The notes under the pieces were generated by a model. It was given only the letters and a program-made list of their open reading frames with translations. It had not been told where the DNA came from and did not search any database. Positions 24,430 through 32,804 of a stretch of 64,000 nt of DNA are shown piece by piece. The first letter of the stretch is position 1. Each line of letters opens with the position of its first letter. Source of the DNA: JANLYC01 sp963750495 (GTDB lineage: Bacteria > Actinomycetota > Actinomycetes > Propionibacteriales > Nocardioidaceae); the NCBI GenBank assembly GCA_963750495.1, contig CAVVQV010000006.1:434001-498000 (forward strand). Direction: 5' to 3'. A program made the translations under genes and the position numbers.

Positions 24430-26973
24430 ATGTGGAAGGTCACCTGGCGCAACCTGATGGCGCGCAAGATCAGACTCGCGCTCAGCGGGTTCGCGATCGT
24501 GCTCGGTGTCGCCTTCGTCGCCGGCTCTTTCATCTTCACCGATGCCCTGGGCGGCGCGTTCGACGGGATCGTGTCCGGTACAACCTCAGATGTCGAGGTT
24601 GCTCCCCAGGGCGCCAATGACTTCGACTCCATGCAGGACACCCGGACGATCCCTGCCTCCGTGGTCGACGACATCAATGCCTTGCCCGAGGTCCAGGAGG
24701 CCTACGGCGTGGCCCAGATGCAGGGCGTGTACGTCATCGGGGCCGACGGCAAGCTCGTGGGCGGCAACGGGCCGCCGGGGTTCGCGTTCAACTACACCGA
24801 GGCGCGGTCGTTGACGGGTGACCAGATCCTCACGCTCGCCGACGGCGCCTTGCCTGCCGGTCCTGGCGAAGTCGCACTCGACCAGGCCGCGGCCGACAAG
24901 GCGGGCTACAAGATCGGTGACACGGTCACGCTCGTCACTCCCGTCGACCCACCGACCATCAAGGCCAAGCTCACCGGTCTGGTCGAGTTCGGATCCGAGG
25001 GGGGCTTGGTGGGTGCCACCTTGTCGGTCTTCGACGAGCAGACGATGCACGACGTCTTCTTCGGCGGCAAGGACGTCTTCACCAGCATCTCGGTCAACAT
25101 CCCCGACGGAGTCACACAGCAGCAGGCAGCGGCAGCGATCGGTGGCGTCCTGCCGGCCGACGTGACCGCCACGGCAGGCGACCCGTATGCAGAGAAGAAC
25201 AAGAGCGACATCGCCGACCAACTGAAGTTCATCAACATCTTCTTGTTGGTGTTCGCGGCCGTCGCGGTGGTGGTCAGCACCTTCCTCATCATCAACACGT
25301 TCTCGATCCTGGTGGCGCAGCGCAGCCGCGAACTCGCGCTGTTGCGCGCGATGGGCGCATCTCGTCGCCAGGTACGCAGGTCGGTCCTGCTGGAGGCCTT
25401 CAGCGTGGGTCTGATCGGTTCGACGATCGGTCTGGGTGTTGGCTACCTGCTGGCGCTCGGGATCAGGGCGCTCTTCGCAACCTTCGGCCTCGACCTCACC
25501 GGAGCTGACTTCCCCCTCAAGCTCCGGACCATCATCATCTGTTACGCGGTCGGTCTCGTCGTCACCATGTTCGCGGCCTATCTGCCGGCCCGCCGGGCCT
25601 CGAAGATCGCACCCGTCGCTGCCATGCGGGACGACGTCGCCCTTCCCGAATCGGCGCTGCGCAAGCGTTTCGTGGGCGGCCTCGGACTGACGATCCTCGG
25701 TGTCGTCTCGATCGTGCTTGGCTTCGCCGGGTCGGGGGGCTCGGGGGTTGCCCTGGTCGGTCTCGGCATGCTTGTCATCCTGATCGGTGTCGCTCTGATG
25801 AGCCCCGTGCTCGGCATCCCCCTGATCCGCGGGCTCGGTGTGCTCTACCGCAAGGTATTCGGGACCGTCGGCACGCTGGCCAGCCAGAACTCGTTGCGCA
25901 ACCCGCGACGGACTGCCGCGACCGCAAGCGCGCTGATGATCGGGCTCACCCTGGTCGCACTCATGTCGATCCTGGGTGCCTCGACCAAAGCGAGCTTCGA
26001 CAAGGTCATCAGTGCCGCCGTGAACTCGCAGTTGGTCGTGAGCAACGCGATCCAGACGCCCTTCTCTCCGGCCATCGCTGCTCAGATCCGTCCGATCGAC
26101 GGCGTCGCCACCGTCGCGCAGTTCCGGCAGGCTCCCGGCAAGGTGGACGGCAAGTCGAGCTGGATCGGCGCTGCTGACCCCAGCCAGCTGAGCCAAGCGC
26201 TCAACGTCAACATGACAGCGGGTCAGGCGGGGTTCCCGACCACCGGGATCCTGGTGGACGCCAACGTCGCTGACAGCAACAACCTGCAGGTCGGCGACAC
26301 GGCGACGCTGAAATTTCAGAACGACCAGCCGCTCAAGGTCTCGGTGGCCGGCCTCTTCGTGGCCAACTCGATGCCGACGCAGTACATCGTGAGCCTCGAC
26401 ACGATGGAGAACGGCGGGCTCAAACCGGCGGACTCCCTGCTGTTCATCACCACGGAACCCGGGACGAACCTCGGCCAGGTGAGAAACTCGATCGACAAAG
26501 TCTTGAAAGACCTGCCCACGGTCAGTCTCAAGAACCCGCAGGAGTTCGTTGACGAGCAACTGAGCTTCGTCAACCAGTTCCTGTTCATCGTCTACGCGCT
26601 CCTGGGTCTGGCGATCGTGATCGCGGTGCTCGGCATCATCAACACCCTGGCGCTGTCGGTGATCGAGCGCACCCGCGAGGTAGGGCTGCTTCGGGCAATC
26701 GGTCTGAGCCGTCGCCAGCTTCGCCAGATGGTCCGCCTCGAGGCAGTGGCCATCGCCTTGCTGGGGGCGGCTCTGGGCATCGCTATGGGGCTGATCTTCG
26801 GAATCGCCCTGCAACGCGCCATCGCCGACCAGGGCCTCGACGTCCTGGGGATTCCATGGGTGACGCTCGTGATCTTCCTCGTGGCCGCAGGGCTGGTCGG
26901 CGTACTCGCCGCAGTCCTGCCGGCGCGGCGGGCCGCCAACCTCAACGTGCTCGACGCCATCACCACCGAGTAG
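24430..26973 (+). CDS. ABC transporter permease, double FtsX domain
   Basis: 847 residues. The N-terminal MWKVTWRNLMARKIRLALSG is the usual entry helix of MacB/FtsX permeases, followed by an exported periplasm-type (MacB_PCD-like) domain. The first FtsX core is at about residues 260-400 (FLIINTFSILVAQRSRELALLRAMGASRRQVRRSV), and a second set ends with NTLALSVIERTREVGLLRAIGLSRRQLRQMV. A second extracellular domain lies between them. It works with the ATPase encoded 6 nt upstream. Cargo unknown; in other actinobacteria such two-domain permeases are linked to antimicrobial peptide response or lipoprotein traffic. Confidence 0.9.
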   Translation: MWKVTWRNLMARKIRLALSGFAIVLGVAFVAGSFIFTDALGGAFDGIVSGTTSDVEVAPQGANDFDSMQDTRTIPASVVDDINALPEVQEAYGVAQMQGVYVIGADGKLVGGNGPPGFAFNYTEARSLTGDQILTLADGALPAGPGEVALDQAAADKAGYKIGDTVTLVTPVDPPTIKAKLTGLVEFGSEGGLVGATLSVFDEQTMHDVFFGGKDVFTSISVNIPDGVTQQQAAAAIGGVLPADVTATAGDPYAEKNKSDIADQLKFINIFLLVFAAVAVVVSTFLIINTFSILVAQRSRELALLRAMGASRRQVRRSVLLEAFSVGLIGSTIGLGVGYLLALGIRALFATFGLDLTGADFPLKLRTIIICYAVGLVVTMFAAYLPARRASKIAPVAAMRDDVALPESALRKRFVGGLGLTILGVVSIVLGFAGSGGSGVALVGLGMLVILIGVALMSPVLGIPLIRGLGVLYRKVFGTVGTLASQNSLRNPRRTAATASALMIGLTLVALMSILGASTKASFDKVISAAVNSQLVVSNAIQTPFSPAIAAQIRPIDGVATVAQFRQAPGKVDGKSSWIGAADPSQLSQALNVNMTAGQAGFPTTGILVDANVADSNNLQVGDTATLKFQNDQPLKVSVAGLFVANSMPTQYIVSLDTMENGGLKPADSLLFITTEPGTNLGQVRNSIDKVLKDLPTVSLKNPQEFVDEQLSFVNQFLFIVYALLGLAIVIAVLGIINTLALSVIERTREVGLLRAIGLSRRQLRQMVRLEAVAIALLGAALGIAMGLIFGIALQRAIADQGLDVLGIPWVTLVIFLVAAGLVGVLAAVLPARRAANLNVLDAITTE

Positions 26974-27012
26974 CGACTGTGGATGACGATTTCCGTCGTA
27001 CGACGCTGCGCT

Positions 27013-27018
27013 GATAAT
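27013..27018 (+). promoter_or_regulatory. Possible -10 box of the rpsF operon
   Basis: GATAAT at 27013-27018 is close to the TATAAT consensus. It would give a leader of roughly 125 nt containing the two structures listed next. No clear -35 element is seen. Confidence 0.45.
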
Positions 27019-27030
27019 CTGGCCAGCGCT

Positions 27031-27051
27031 GACCCGGCAAGACGCCGGGTC
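27031..27051 (+). other. Hairpin in the rpsF leader
   Basis: GACCCGGC and GCCGGGTC form a perfect 8-bp stem around the loop AAGAC, close to the predicted transcript start. Without a T-run it is more likely a stability or folding element than a terminator. Confidence 0.6.
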
Positions 27052-27095
27052 GCGCCACATCAGCCGCGACTTGTTCATCCGGTCGTATCGATGTG

Positions 27096-27140
27096 ACCTC
27101 CTGTCACGGAGAGACCGTGACCGCAGAGTCCACAGGAGGT
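27096..27140 (+). promoter_or_regulatory. rpsF leader structure hiding the Shine-Dalgarno, S6:S18 autoregulatory motif candidate
   Basis: ACCTCCTG (27096-27103) pairs perfectly with CAGGAGGT (27133-27140), which contains the rpsF Shine-Dalgarno. Directly inside is a second stem TCACGG (27104-27109) with CCGTGA (27115-27120) and loop AGAGA. The left strand is continuous; the right strand has a 12-nt bulge (27121-27132) that begins with CCG. Published S6:S18-binding leaders of rpsF operons have a CCG-bearing bulge next to an apical stem and repress translation, so this fits that class. Not checked against the covariance model. Confidence 0.7.
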
Positions 27141-27151
27141 GGATGTCAGTC

Positions 27152-27442
27152 ATGCGTAACTATGAGCTCATGGTCATCCTTGACCCCGATCTCGAAGAGC
27201 GCACGGTCCAGCCGTCGCTCGACCAGTACCTCAACCTCGTCCGGCAAGACGGTGGCACCGTCGAGTCCGTCGACGTGTGGGGCCGTCGCCGCCTCGCCTA
27301 CGAAGTCAACAAGAAGAACGAGGGCATCTACGCCGTCGTCACCTTGTCGGCAGAACCCGCTACGGTCAAAGAGCTCGACCGTCAGCTCGGTCTCAACGAG
27401 TCCGTGATGCGCACGAAGGTCATGCGACCCGAAATCCACTGA
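27152..27442 (+). CDS. rpsF: Ribosomal protein bS6
   Basis: 96 residues, a small-subunit protein that binds S18 in the 30S platform. MRNYELMVILDPDLEERTV, DVWGRRRLAYEVNKKNEGIYAVV and the C-terminal LGLNESVMRTKVMR are the bS6 signature. ATG at 27152 gives the family length of M. tuberculosis S6; another ATG at 27143 lies only 3 nt from AGGAGG and would add MSV. It heads rpsF-ssb-rpsR-rplI, and a leader structure sequesters its ribosome site. Confidence 0.96.
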   Translation: MRNYELMVILDPDLEERTVQPSLDQYLNLVRQDGGTVESVDVWGRRRLAYEVNKKNEGIYAVVTLSAEPATVKELDRQLGLNESVMRTKVMRPEIH

Positions 27443-27504
27443 TTGATTGGCCAACTGATCGCTCGGTCAACTGGCCCACCGTGATCTCTTAGGGAGGCTT
27501 GCCC

Positions 27505-28050
27505 ATGGCAGGCGAAACCACCATCACCATCATCGGCAACCTCGTCGATGACCCCGACCTCCGCTTCACCCCCTCGGGTGCCGCGGTCGCCAACTTCCGC
27601 ATCGCGTCGACGCCTCGCACGTTCGACAAGCAGACGAACGAGTGGAAGGACGGCGAGACGCTGTTCATGACCTGTGCGGTCTGGCGGCAGGCGGCGGAGA
27701 ATGTCGCCGAGTCACTCCAGCGGGGCATGCGCGTGCTCGTGCAGGGACGGCTCAAGGCTCGCAGCTTCGAGACCCGCGAGGGCGAGAAGCGCACCGTCTT
27801 CGAGATCGACGTCGACGAGGTGGGTCCGAGCCTGCGCAACGCGACCGCCAAGGTCACCCGGGCCAGCCGGTCCGGTGGCGACGGAAGCTACTCCGGCGGC
27901 AGCAGCAGCAGCCAACAGTCCAGCGGTGCCCAGGGCGGCAACGACCCATGGGCCACCTCGGCACCCGTCGGTGGCGGGCAGCAGGCCAACCAAGGCGGGA
28001 ACGACCCCTGGGCCGCCCCGGCCGGTGGCTCCGACGAGCCGCCGTTCTGA
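27505..28050 (+). CDS. ssb: Single-stranded DNA-binding protein
   Basis: 181 residues. The N-terminal OB fold starts TTITIIGNLVDDPDLRFTPSGAAVANFRIA and continues to about residue 115; a Gly/Ser/Gln-rich linker follows and the protein ends in the acidic tip SDEPPF that recruits replication and repair partners. ATG at 27505 has GGGAGG upstream; a TTG at 27499 is a poorer choice. It is embedded between rpsF and rpsR as in most actinobacteria. Confidence 0.97.
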   Translation: MAGETTITIIGNLVDDPDLRFTPSGAAVANFRIASTPRTFDKQTNEWKDGETLFMTCAVWRQAAENVAESLQRGMRVLVQGRLKARSFETREGEKRTVFEIDVDEVGPSLRNATAKVTRASRSGGDGSYSGGSSSSQQSSGAQGGNDPWATSAPVGGGQQANQGGNDPWAAPAGGSDEPPF

Positions 28051-28060
28051 TCTGATCCCT

Positions 28061-28165
28061 CCGGCTCCGGCCGGTTACTCCTACCCATCCCGGCTCCAGC
28101 CGGGTTCCGACTGCGTCACGCCAGGCCCATGCCGGCTGTGACCGTGTCATTCCGGCTCACGCCGG
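28061..28165 (+). repeat. Three related small hairpins between ssb and rpsR
   Basis: CCGGC-TCCG-GCCGG (28061-28074), CCCGGCT-CC-AGCCGGG (28089-28104) and CCGGC-TCAC-GCCGG (28152-28165) share the arm CCGGC and a loop starting TC. A fourth half-unit (CCGGCTGTG) lies near 28132. They fill most of the 137-nt spacer and may slow or partly stop transcription, or protect mRNA ends within the operon. Confidence 0.75.
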
Positions 28166-28187
28166 GCTCTGAAAGGAGAGCACCACA

Positions 28188-28424
28188 ATGGCAAAACCGA
28201 TCGTTCGCAAACCGAAGAAGAAGGTTTGCGCCTTCTGCAAGGACAAGGTCACCTACGTCGACTACAAGGACACGACCTTGCTCCGCAAGTTCATCTCCGA
28301 CCGCGGCAAGATCCGCGCGCGTCGGGTGACCGGCAACTGCACGCAGCATCAGCGCGACGTCGCGATGGCGATCAAGAACGCCCGCGAGATGGCGCTGCTG
28401 CCCTACACGTCCACCGCGCGCTGA
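28188..28424 (+). CDS. rpsR: Ribosomal protein bS18, zinc-type (C+)
   Basis: 78 residues with VCAFCKDK (C14, C17) and GNCTQHQ, the cysteine/histidine set of zinc-binding S18 forms, then the basic RNA-binding RDVAMAIKNAREMALLPY. S18 binds with S6 in the 30S platform and, with S6, may bind the rpsF leader. AAAGGAG precedes the ATG. The cysteine-containing version is normal in zinc-replete growth; cysteine-free paralogues replace it under Zur control in many actinobacteria, and none is seen here. Confidence 0.96.
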   Translation: MAKPIVRKPKKKVCAFCKDKVTYVDYKDTTLLRKFISDRGKIRARRVTGNCTQHQRDVAMAIKNAREMALLPYTSTAR

Positions 28425-28438
28425 GAGGAGACAACGCC

Positions 28439-28885
28439 ATGAAGCTCATCTTGACGCAGGAAGTCTCCGACCTCGGTGGCCCCGGTGACGTGGTCGAGGT
28501 CAAGGACGGCTACGGCCGCAACTACCTGCTGCCTCGCGGCGCCGCGATCCGATGGACCCGGGGTGCTGAGAAGCAGATCGACTCGATCAAGAAGGCCCGC
28601 GAGGTCCGCGACGTACGCGATGTCAGCCACGCCGACGAGATCAAGTCGCAGCTCGAGGGACTCACCGTTCGCCTGCCGGCCCAGGCCGGCACGAGCGGTC
28701 GGCTCTTCGGCGCGGTGACGGTGTCCGACATCGTCGATGCGGTGAGGTCCGCCGGTGGCCCCGACATCGACAAGCGTCGCATCCAGGTCGGCAACCCGAT
28801 CAAGACGCTCGGATCCCACCAGGTCACGATCAAGGTCCACGACGAGGTGTCCGCCACGGTCACCCTCGACGTGGTCGCCAGCTGA
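28439..28885 (+). CDS. rplI: Ribosomal protein bL9
   Basis: 148 residues with the N-terminal MKLILTQEVSDLGGPGDVVEVKDGYGRNYLLPRG signature, a long connecting helix and a C-terminal domain starting near residue 80. The 14-nt spacing after rpsR contains GAGAGGAG. It ends the operon, followed by a strong hairpin at 28913-28943. Confidence 0.96.
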   Translation: MKLILTQEVSDLGGPGDVVEVKDGYGRNYLLPRGAAIRWTRGAEKQIDSIKKAREVRDVRDVSHADEIKSQLEGLTVRLPAQAGTSGRLFGAVTVSDIVDAVRSAGGPDIDKRRIQVGNPIKTLGSHQVTIKVHDEVSATVTLDVVAS

Positions 28886-28912
28886 CCGAACGTCTCGACA
28901 ACGGCAGCAATC

Positions 28913-28943
28913 GGCCGGTACCTCCCTCGTGGAGGTGCCGGCC
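28913..28943 (+). terminator. Terminator hairpin after rplI
   Basis: A 13-bp stem with one G-U pair: GGCCGGTACCTCC (28913-28925) with GGAGGTGCCGGCC (28931-28943), loop CTCGT. It stands between the rplI stop and the convergent MATE gene. No T-run, as is common in GC-rich actinobacteria. Confidence 0.8.
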
Positions 28944-28963
28944 ATCGCTGTTCCTTGCGGTGG

Positions 28964-30406
28964 TCAGGCCCGGCGTCGGACGGCCGGAGCAGCGCCGAGC
29001 ACCAGCCACGCGTCGCTGCGCTCTCGCCAGAGCAGCGTGGCCATCCGGATCACCATGAACGCGCTGAACGCCCACCACAAGGCGGCGAGACCGCCGTCCA
29101 TCCACTGCACAGCAAGTGCCATCGGGACGTAGGCCAGCAGGGTCAGGAGGCCCGCCCAGGCGAGGTAGCGACCGTCGCCGGCGCCGATGAGGACACCATC
29201 AAGTACGAACACGACGCCCGATACGGGCTGATGCAGGGCTGCGATCAGCAGCACGGTCGACAACAGGTGCTGAACCTCCGCGTCCGGGGTGAACAGGGGC
29301 ACCACCCAGGGGCGGACCGCCATCGTGACGATCCCGAGCACAGCGCCGCACACGAGGCCCCAGAACATCATCCGTCGCGTCGCAGCCCGTGCGCCTGCGG
29401 CGTCGCCCGCGCCGAGCAGACGTCCGGTGATGGCCTGCCCGGCGATGGCGATGGCGTCGAGGGCGAAGGCCAGGAATGCCCAGATGGTGAAGGCCACCTG
29501 GTGGGCCGCCACGGCGGCTGTCGAGATCGACGCCGCGACATACGTCGAGAGCAGCAGCGCCATCCGTAGGGTCAGCGTGCGGACGAACAACGGGAGGCCC
29601 GCGTGCATCGCCGCGACCACCCCGGGCTGGTGCGGCACGAGGGAGGCACCCAGCCGGCGGGCGGCTCGTGTGACGACACCGACGATGACCGCGGCTGCCA
29701 TGCCCTGGGCCACCAGGGTGCCGATCGCCGAACCAGCGATGCCCCACCCGAAGCCGTAGACGAAAAGCACGTTGAGGCCGATATTGACCAGGTTGGCCAC
29801 CACGGCCACCGCGAGCGGAGTGCGGGTGTCCTGCAGGCCGCGCAGGACACCGGTCGCAGCGAACATGAGCAGCAGCGCCGGAATGCCCCAGGCAGCGATC
29901 CGCAGATACAGCACGGCGTACGACGTGACCTCCGGCGAGGCACCGAACGCATCGACGATGCGTGGCGTGAGGACGGCCGTCGCGGTGGCGGCGACGGTGC
30001 CGATGATCACGGCCAGCCAGATCCCGTCGATGCCGACGCTGAGGGCGGCCCGTCGATCACCTGCGCCGACGGAGCGGGCGACGGTGGAGGTGGTGCCGTA
30101 GGCGAGAAAGATGAACAGACCCACGACGGTCTGGACGATCGTGCCGGCGATCCCGAGTGCGGCCAGCTGAGCCGTGCCCAGGTGGCCGACGATGGCGGCG
30201 TCCGCGAGCAGGAACAGCGGCTCGGAGATCAGCGCGGCGAAGGCGGGGATCGCCAGCCGGGAGATCTCGCGATCCTGAGTCCGGCGCAGCCGGCGACGAC
30301 CTTCGACACCGTGGGGCGTGTCGCGCGGCGTGTCGCGAGAATCTGTGGGAAACCGCTGGCTCACCGGCTCGAGAGGTGCTAGTTCATCGGCCTGATCGTC
30401 GGTCAC
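28964..30406 (-). CDS. MATE family efflux transporter (DinF-like)
   Basis: 480 residues with about 12 hydrophobic segments in two related halves. The N-terminal REISRLAIPAFAALISEPLFLLADAAIVGHLG is the family start and resembles the DinF subgroup; a second half begins near VPHQPGVVAAMHAGLPLFVRTLTLRM. Exports cationic compounds by Na+ or H+ exchange in the family; substrate unknown. GTG at 30406 follows GAGGGGG at about 6 nt. An extension to 30577 would run through the DnaA-box row upstream of dnaB and is rejected. It diverges from dnaB. Confidence 0.88.
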   Translation of the reverse strand: MTDDQADELAPLEPVSQRFPTDSRDTPRDTPHGVEGRRRLRRTQDREISRLAIPAFAALISEPLFLLADAAIVGHLGTAQLAALGIAGTIVQTVVGLFIFLAYGTTSTVARSVGAGDRRAALSVGIDGIWLAVIIGTVAATATAVLTPRIVDAFGASPEVTSYAVLYLRIAAWGIPALLLMFAATGVLRGLQDTRTPLAVAVVANLVNIGLNVLFVYGFGWGIAGSAIGTLVAQGMAAAVIVGVVTRAARRLGASLVPHQPGVVAAMHAGLPLFVRTLTLRMALLLSTYVAASISTAAVAAHQVAFTIWAFLAFALDAIAIAGQAITGRLLGAGDAAGARAATRRMMFWGLVCGAVLGIVTMAVRPWVVPLFTPDAEVQHLLSTVLLIAALHQPVSGVVFVLDGVLIGAGDGRYLAWAGLLTLLAYVPMALAVQWMDGGLAALWWAFSAFMVIRMATLLWRERSDAWLVLGAAPAVRRRA

Positions 30407-30437
30407 ACTGCCCCCTCTCCGTCGGGCAAACTTTCTT

Positions 30438-30576
30438 TTCTCCACAAGGGCGGACGAACGTTTCGGCAGGTCAGAAAGCATATCGATGACCGGGGCCGCG
30501 GACTGTCCACGGGTCTTTCCCCAACCTGTGCACACGATGACCCGGCGTTTTCCACAGCGATGGCCACTTGTCCACA
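30438..30576 (+). promoter_or_regulatory. Row of five DnaA-box-like sites upstream of dnaB
   Basis: On the plus strand: TTCTCCACA (30438), CTGTCCACG (30503), CTGTGCACA (30526), TTTTCCACA (30548) and TTGTCCACA (30568). The last is the perfect actinobacterial consensus; the others differ at one or two positions. All point the same way, and starts are 65, 23, 22 and 20 nt apart, roughly multiples of two helical turns. The row sits in the 349-nt divergent region between the MATE gene and dnaB. No further gene is seen in that region. Confidence 0.65.
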
Positions 30577-30755
30577 AGGACCTGTTGACGGCGGGCTTCC
30601 CTGGACCACCGCCGACCCGTAGCGTCCACTCTCGGGACTGTCGGTTCGCCCAGTTACCTTCGCAGGTGAAGGTGTGGCTGATGTGGTTGGCACCCGCACC
30701 GTTCAGCAGCCAGCGAGGCGACTCGCGCCGTGACGTCGCAGCAGAGGGGAGCTAC

Positions 30756-32126
30756 GTGACCATCGCCGAGATCCACGGTGTGGCCCCCGCTGATTTCGAC
30801 CGCGCACCGTCCGGTCGGACGCCTCCCCAGGACGAGCATGCCGAGCAGTCTGTGCTCGGGGCGATGTTGCTCAGCAAGGACGCGATCGCCGACGTCGTCG
30901 AGGTCCTGCGTGGAGCCGACTTCTACCGGCCCGGTCACGAGCTCATCTTCGACGTCGTCCTCGATCTCTACGGGCGAGGTGAGCCGGCCGACGCGATCAC
31001 CGTCTCGGCCGAGCTGACCAGAGCCGGCGACCTGGCCCGAGTCGGCGGGGCGCCGTACGTCCACACCCTGGTGGCCGGGGTGCCGGTCGCGGCCAACGCC
31101 GGGTACTACGCCGGCATCGTCCGCGAGAAGGCGATCCTGCGCCGGCTCATCGATGCCGGCACCCGGATTGTCCAGTTCGGGTATGCCGGAGAGGGTCAGG
31201 TCGACGACGTCGTCGACCGCGCGCAGGCCGAGGTCTACTCCGTCACCGACAAACGCACCTCTGAGGACTACGCCCCCCTGGCCGACCTCATGGAGCTCAC
31301 GATCGACGAGCTCGAGGCCATCGGCAACCGGGACGGTGCGATGGCCGGCGTGCCGACCGGTTTTGCCGAGCTCGATGAGCTGACCAACGGGCTCCACGGC
31401 GGTCAGATGGTGATCGTGGCCGCTCGACCTGCTGTGGGCAAGTCGACGCTCGGTCTCGACATCGCCCGGTCCGCCTCGATCAAGCACGGCTTGACCAGCG
31501 CCATCTTCTCCCTCGAGATGAGCCGCACCGAGATCACGATGCGGCTGTTGTCGGCCGAGGCCCGGATCCCGCTCAACCACATGCGCAACGGCAAGATGAG
31601 CGACGACGACTGGAACAAGCTCGTCCGCAAGATGGGTGAGGTGTCCGAGGCGCCGCTGTTCATCGACGACTCGCCCAACCTGACGATGATGGAGATCCGC
31701 GCCAAGGCGCGCCGCCTCAAGCAGCGTCACGACCTGCGGCTGATCGTCGTCGACTACCTCCAGCTGATGACCTCCGGCAAGAAGGTCGAGTCGCGCCAGC
31801 TCGAGGTGTCGGAGTTCTCCCGGCAGATCAAGCTGCTGGCCAAGGAGCTCGACGTCCCCGTCGTCGCCATCTCACAGCTCAACCGTGGTTCGGAGCAGCG
31901 CACGTCCAAGCGCCCGTTGCTGTCCGACCTCCGCGAGTCCGGCTCGCTCGAGCAGGACGCCGACATGGTGATCCTGCTGCACCGCGAGGACATCTACGAG
32001 AAGGAGTCGACCCGCCCCGGCGAGGCAGACATCATCGTCGCGAAGCACCGCAACGGTCCGATCGCCGATCTCGTGCTCGCCTTCCAGGGTCACTACTCCC
32101 GCTTCGTCGACATGGCTCAGGGCTGA
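30756..32126 (+). CDS. dnaB: Replicative DNA helicase DnaB, intein-free
   Basis: 456 residues. The N-terminal helical domain (SVLGAMLLSKDAIADVVEVL) binds primase; the RecA-like C-terminal domain has Walker A RPAVGKST (224-231), the Walker B LIVVDYLQLM and the arginine-finger region VAKHRNGP. It unwinds DNA at the fork. GTG at 30756 has GAGGGGAG upstream; a frame reaching back to 30486 includes the DnaA-box row and does not look coding. M. tuberculosis DnaB carries an intein; here the P-loop region is uninterrupted. Confidence 0.96.
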   Translation: MTIAEIHGVAPADFDRAPSGRTPPQDEHAEQSVLGAMLLSKDAIADVVEVLRGADFYRPGHELIFDVVLDLYGRGEPADAITVSAELTRAGDLARVGGAPYVHTLVAGVPVAANAGYYAGIVREKAILRRLIDAGTRIVQFGYAGEGQVDDVVDRAQAEVYSVTDKRTSEDYAPLADLMELTIDELEAIGNRDGAMAGVPTGFAELDELTNGLHGGQMVIVAARPAVGKSTLGLDIARSASIKHGLTSAIFSLEMSRTEITMRLLSAEARIPLNHMRNGKMSDDDWNKLVRKMGEVSEAPLFIDDSPNLTMMEIRAKARRLKQRHDLRLIVVDYLQLMTSGKKVESRQLEVSEFSRQIKLLAKELDVPVVAISQLNRGSEQRTSKRPLLSDLRESGSLEQDADMVILLHREDIYEKESTRPGEADIIVAKHRNGPIADLVLAFQGHYSRFVDMAQG

Positions 32127-32135
32127 CTGCGGCGG

Positions 32136-32678
32136 CTATCCGACTCGTCCGAGCCGGTAGCTGAGCAGGACCGACCCCGAGGGTGAGTGGGCGGTGCGCA
32201 CGAGTTCGAGCCGTTGCAGCTCGTGGCCCGCGAACAACCGCCGCCCACGCCCGGCCAGGCATGGAGTGACGACGAGCTCGAGCTCGTCGATGACGTCGGC
32301 GGCGAGCAGGGACTGAGCCAGCTTGATGCTGCCGTGCACGCCGATGTCTCCTCCTGGCTTGGCTTTCAACGAGCGCACGAAGTCGACGACGTCGCCTTCG
32401 ATGACGGACACGTTCGTCCATTCCGCCGTCAGCGGCGTCGACGTGGCGACGAACTTCTCCACGCTGTTGATGAAGCTGGCGAAGGGCTCGTCGTCGGATG
32501 CCGGCCAGTACTTGGCCCATTCGTCGTGCATCTGGCGTCCCAGCAGCACGGTGTCCTGACCGCTGATCACCTGGCCCAGGTGCTCCTCCATCACCGCGTC
32601 GAAGTCGGACACGAACAACTCGGGTGCTTCAGCGACCCCGTCGAGGGTGAGGAGTGTGTGGAGCACGACCTTGCGCAT
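32136..32678 (-). CDS. Dihydrofolate reductase / RibD C-terminal-like protein
   Basis: 180 residues of the RibD_C fold: MRKVVLHTLLTLDGVAEAPE at the start, GQDTVLLGRQMHDEW, then DIGVHGSIKLAQSLLAADVIDELELVVTPCLAGRGRRLF. These stand-alone proteins are common in actinobacteria and bind NADPH, but their substrate is usually unknown. AGGGG precedes the ATG by 7 nt. It converges on dnaB with a 9-nt gap, so no separate terminator fits between them. Confidence 0.8.
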   Translation of the reverse strand: MRKVVLHTLLTLDGVAEAPELFVSDFDAVMEEHLGQVISGQDTVLLGRQMHDEWAKYWPASDDEPFASFINSVEKFVATSTPLTAEWTNVSVIEGDVVDFVRSLKAKPGGDIGVHGSIKLAQSLLAADVIDELELVVTPCLAGRGRRLFAGHELQRLELVRTAHSPSGSVLLSYRLGRVG

Positions 32679-32804
32679 GGAATTCCCCTGCCGTGGTTGG
32701 AATGTTCAGCTGTCGAGAGTGTGACGACTCGGACCTCCAGAATTCATCGGAAACCCTGTCGAGAGACCACCGGTTCGACCGGCTCGACGGCAGGTAACCG
32801 GTGG

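Noticed and set aside
24586..27153. 855-residue open frame on the minus strand opposite the ABC permease
   Set aside because: A typical GC-rich antisense frame, with Asp/Arg/Glu/His-heavy composition and no domain. The plus-strand permease has clear FtsX motifs.
30407..30755. Chromosomal origin (oriC)
   Set aside because: DnaA-box-like sites are present but there is no clear AT-rich unwinding region, and dnaA, dnaN, rpmH and rnpA are not adjacent. In actinobacteria oriC lies between dnaA and dnaN.
30756..32126. Intein in dnaB
   Set aside because: The Walker A region and the rest of the frame are continuous and of normal length (456 residues).
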